This document shows positions 62,736 through 64,000 of a stretch of 64,000 nucleotides of DNA, in pieces. Numbering within the stretch: the stretch's first letter is position 1; every line of letters begins with the position of its first letter. Source of the DNA: an uncultured Carboxylicivirga sp. (GTDB taxonomy: Bacteria; Bacteroidota; Bacteroidia; Bacteroidales; Marinilabiliaceae); NCBI GenBank assembly GCA_947503525.1, contig CANNEA010000003.1, positions 434,001 through 498,000 of the forward strand. The letters run 5' to 3'. Position numbers and translations under genes: made by a program. The notes under the pieces were generated by a model. The model made no database searches and was not told the DNA's origin. It was given only the letters and a program-made list of their open reading frames with translations.

Positions 62736-63968
62736 ATGAAAAGTATTAAGATTTATCTATTAATTGTGTTATTAGCTTTGTCTGCTGTTTTACAGGCACA
62801 GGATGATCTCAAGCACTATTTGCTTGAAGCCGCCGAGCATAATCCTGCTTTAAAAGCCGCCTTCAACAAATATTTGGCTGCCCTTGAAAAAGCGCCACAA
62901 GTTGGTGCTTTACCCGATCCGCAATTGGCCTTTGCCTATTTTATACAACCAGTCGAAACCAGAAATGGTCCCCAGGAATTCAGGCTGTCAGCCACACAAA
63001 TGTTTCCCTGGTTCGGAACATTAAAGGCTAAAGAAAATGCCAGTATAGAAGAAGCCAAGGCCATGTATGAAGTGTTTGAAGAAAACAAGTCGAAACTGTT
63101 TAATGAGGTAAAAGCAAATTGGTACAATATGTATTTCAATAACAAGGCTACTATTATCACCTTGGAAAACATTGAGATACTGAACACCTTTAAAAAGCTG
63201 GCCATCGTTAAGGTTGAAGCCGATCTGGTATCGGCAGTTGATCAATACCGGATTGAGATGGAGATAAATGATTTGGAAAATCAACTGGCACTCTTGAGAG
63301 ATAAACAGGAAGTACTGGAAGTTTCCTTCAACAAGCTGCTGAACTCCGAGGATAAGAAAGTCATTACTTTCCCAAATGAACTGTGGTCGACAGATATTCT
63401 GTATACCAAGGATGCTGTATTGGATTCTATTCAATTAAAGAATCACCAGCTTCTTAGTATAGACCTGCAAAAAAGTGCGCTTGCATTTGAAAGGCAAGCG
63501 GCCAAAAAACAAGGTGCTCCCAGCTTTAGCCTTGGCATTGACTATATATCCATAGGAAAGGGCGATAATAATTTATCAGGTAAAGATGCCATTGCTTTCC
63601 CAAAGGTAGGATTAACTATTCCCTTGTATCGAAACAAATACAAGAGTATGGTTCAGGAAGTAATTTACCTGGAAACAGCCAAGGATTATGAACGTGTCAA
63701 CAAGACAAATGTACTAGAAACTATTTTTGAGAATTCCTGGAAAGATTATCGGGATGCCAGACGTCGAATTGATTTGTTTGGAAGACAATTGGATATTGCC
63801 CAAAAGTCCATGAGATTATTGGAAACAGAATATGCCTATGCCAATAAGAACTTTGAAGAAATACTAAGGATGGAAAGGCGCTTGCTAAAATACAATCTTG
63901 AATTAGAGAAGGCTCGAACGGATAAACAGGCGGCCATCGCCTTTATTCATTATTTAATGGGTAAATAA
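62736..63968 (+). CDS. TolC-family outer-membrane channel of the efflux pump
   Basis: 410 residues with a signal peptide ('AVLQAQ'). The OEP coiled-coil pattern is clear: 'LLEAAEHNPALKAAFNKYLA', 'QVGALPDPQLAFAYFIQPVE', 'LSATQMFPWFGTLKAKENAS', and the second repeat 'EYAYANKNFEEILRMERRLL'. It starts 3 nt after the cusA stop, so translation is coupled. A CusB-type adaptor is expected immediately right of the window; only 32 nt remain. Confidence 0.93.
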   Translation: MKSIKIYLLIVLLALSAVLQAQDDLKHYLLEAAEHNPALKAAFNKYLAALEKAPQVGALPDPQLAFAYFIQPVETRNGPQEFRLSATQMFPWFGTLKAKENASIEEAKAMYEVFEENKSKLFNEVKANWYNMYFNNKATIITLENIEILNTFKKLAIVKVEADLVSAVDQYRIEMEINDLENQLALLRDKQEVLEVSFNKLLNSEDKKVITFPNELWSTDILYTKDAVLDSIQLKNHQLLSIDLQKSALAFERQAAKKQGAPSFSLGIDYISIGKGDNNLSGKDAIAFPKVGLTIPLYRNKYKSMVQEVIYLETAKDYERVNKTNVLETIFENSWKDYRDARRRIDLFGRQLDIAQKSMRLLETEYAYANKNFEEILRMERRLLKYNLELEKARTDKQAAIAFIHYLMGK

Positions 63969-64000
63969 GTAAGATAATCATTAAGTTAAACGATTTAACT

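Overview
The window reads as AT-rich chromosomal DNA from a marine- or sediment-type, probably anaerobic member of the Bacteroidota (Marinilabiliales/Marinifilaceae-like; the rank is inference). The support is SusC/SusD with an ECF sigma/FecR pair, many lipoproteins with a Cys lipobox, promoters of the TAnnTTTG type, a DUF4469 HU-like protein, an HYC_CC_PP protein, and anaerobic respiration genes (octaheme cytochrome, reductive dehalogenase). I see no rRNA, tRNA, CRISPR array, transposase or phage gene.

Layout. 1-7.3 kb: 3' part of an octaheme tetrathionate-reductase-type cytochrome, DUF4136 lipoprotein, YwbE, a chemoreceptor, an alkylsulfatase-like metallo-hydrolase and a secreted esterase. 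7.3-11.4 kb: tiny lipoprotein, sulfatase and DUF1254 protein, each behind the same promoter architecture (AAGGG, then CCCTC 34 bp on, then TTTG 32 bp on). 11.6-21 kb: glycerate kinase, TPR histidine kinase, TPR lipoprotein, tandem duplicate Asp/Asn-rich lipoproteins, a BNR-repeat lipoprotein and an HU-like protein. 21.4-24.6 kb: DUF4242/cyclase-like/AraC regulator, flavin oxidase and cupin. 24.7-29.3 kb: reductive dehalogenase locus rdhA-rdhB-rdhC-like (minus strand) with an AraC-type membrane regulator upstream. 29.5-42.4 kb: ECF sigma, FecR anti-sigma, SusC, SusD and a train of secreted thiol-redox proteins, a coherent sigma-controlled uptake locus without glycoside hydrolases. 42.5-46 kb: formimidoylglutamase, a beheaded ECF sigma gene, a membrane protein and a beta-helix carbohydrate-binding lipoprotein. 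46-51.5 kb: a cassette-like stretch of minus-strand genes separated by related structured repeats. 51.6-55.8 kb: Fur-family regulator, methyltransferase-like membrane protein, and an ATP-grasp/degenerate M20 fusion beside a class I glutamine amidotransferase. 56.2-64 kb: copper/zinc export locus (HMA-AraC regulator, permease-HMA, HYC_CC_PP protein, CusA-type RND pump, TolC-type channel) running off the right edge.

The most interesting items are the reductive dehalogenase operon, the three-promoter regulon with exact spacing, the cassette-like repeats at 46-51 kb, and the ATP-grasp/pseudo-peptidase plus amidotransferase pair. All calls are from reading the sequence; no database search was run.
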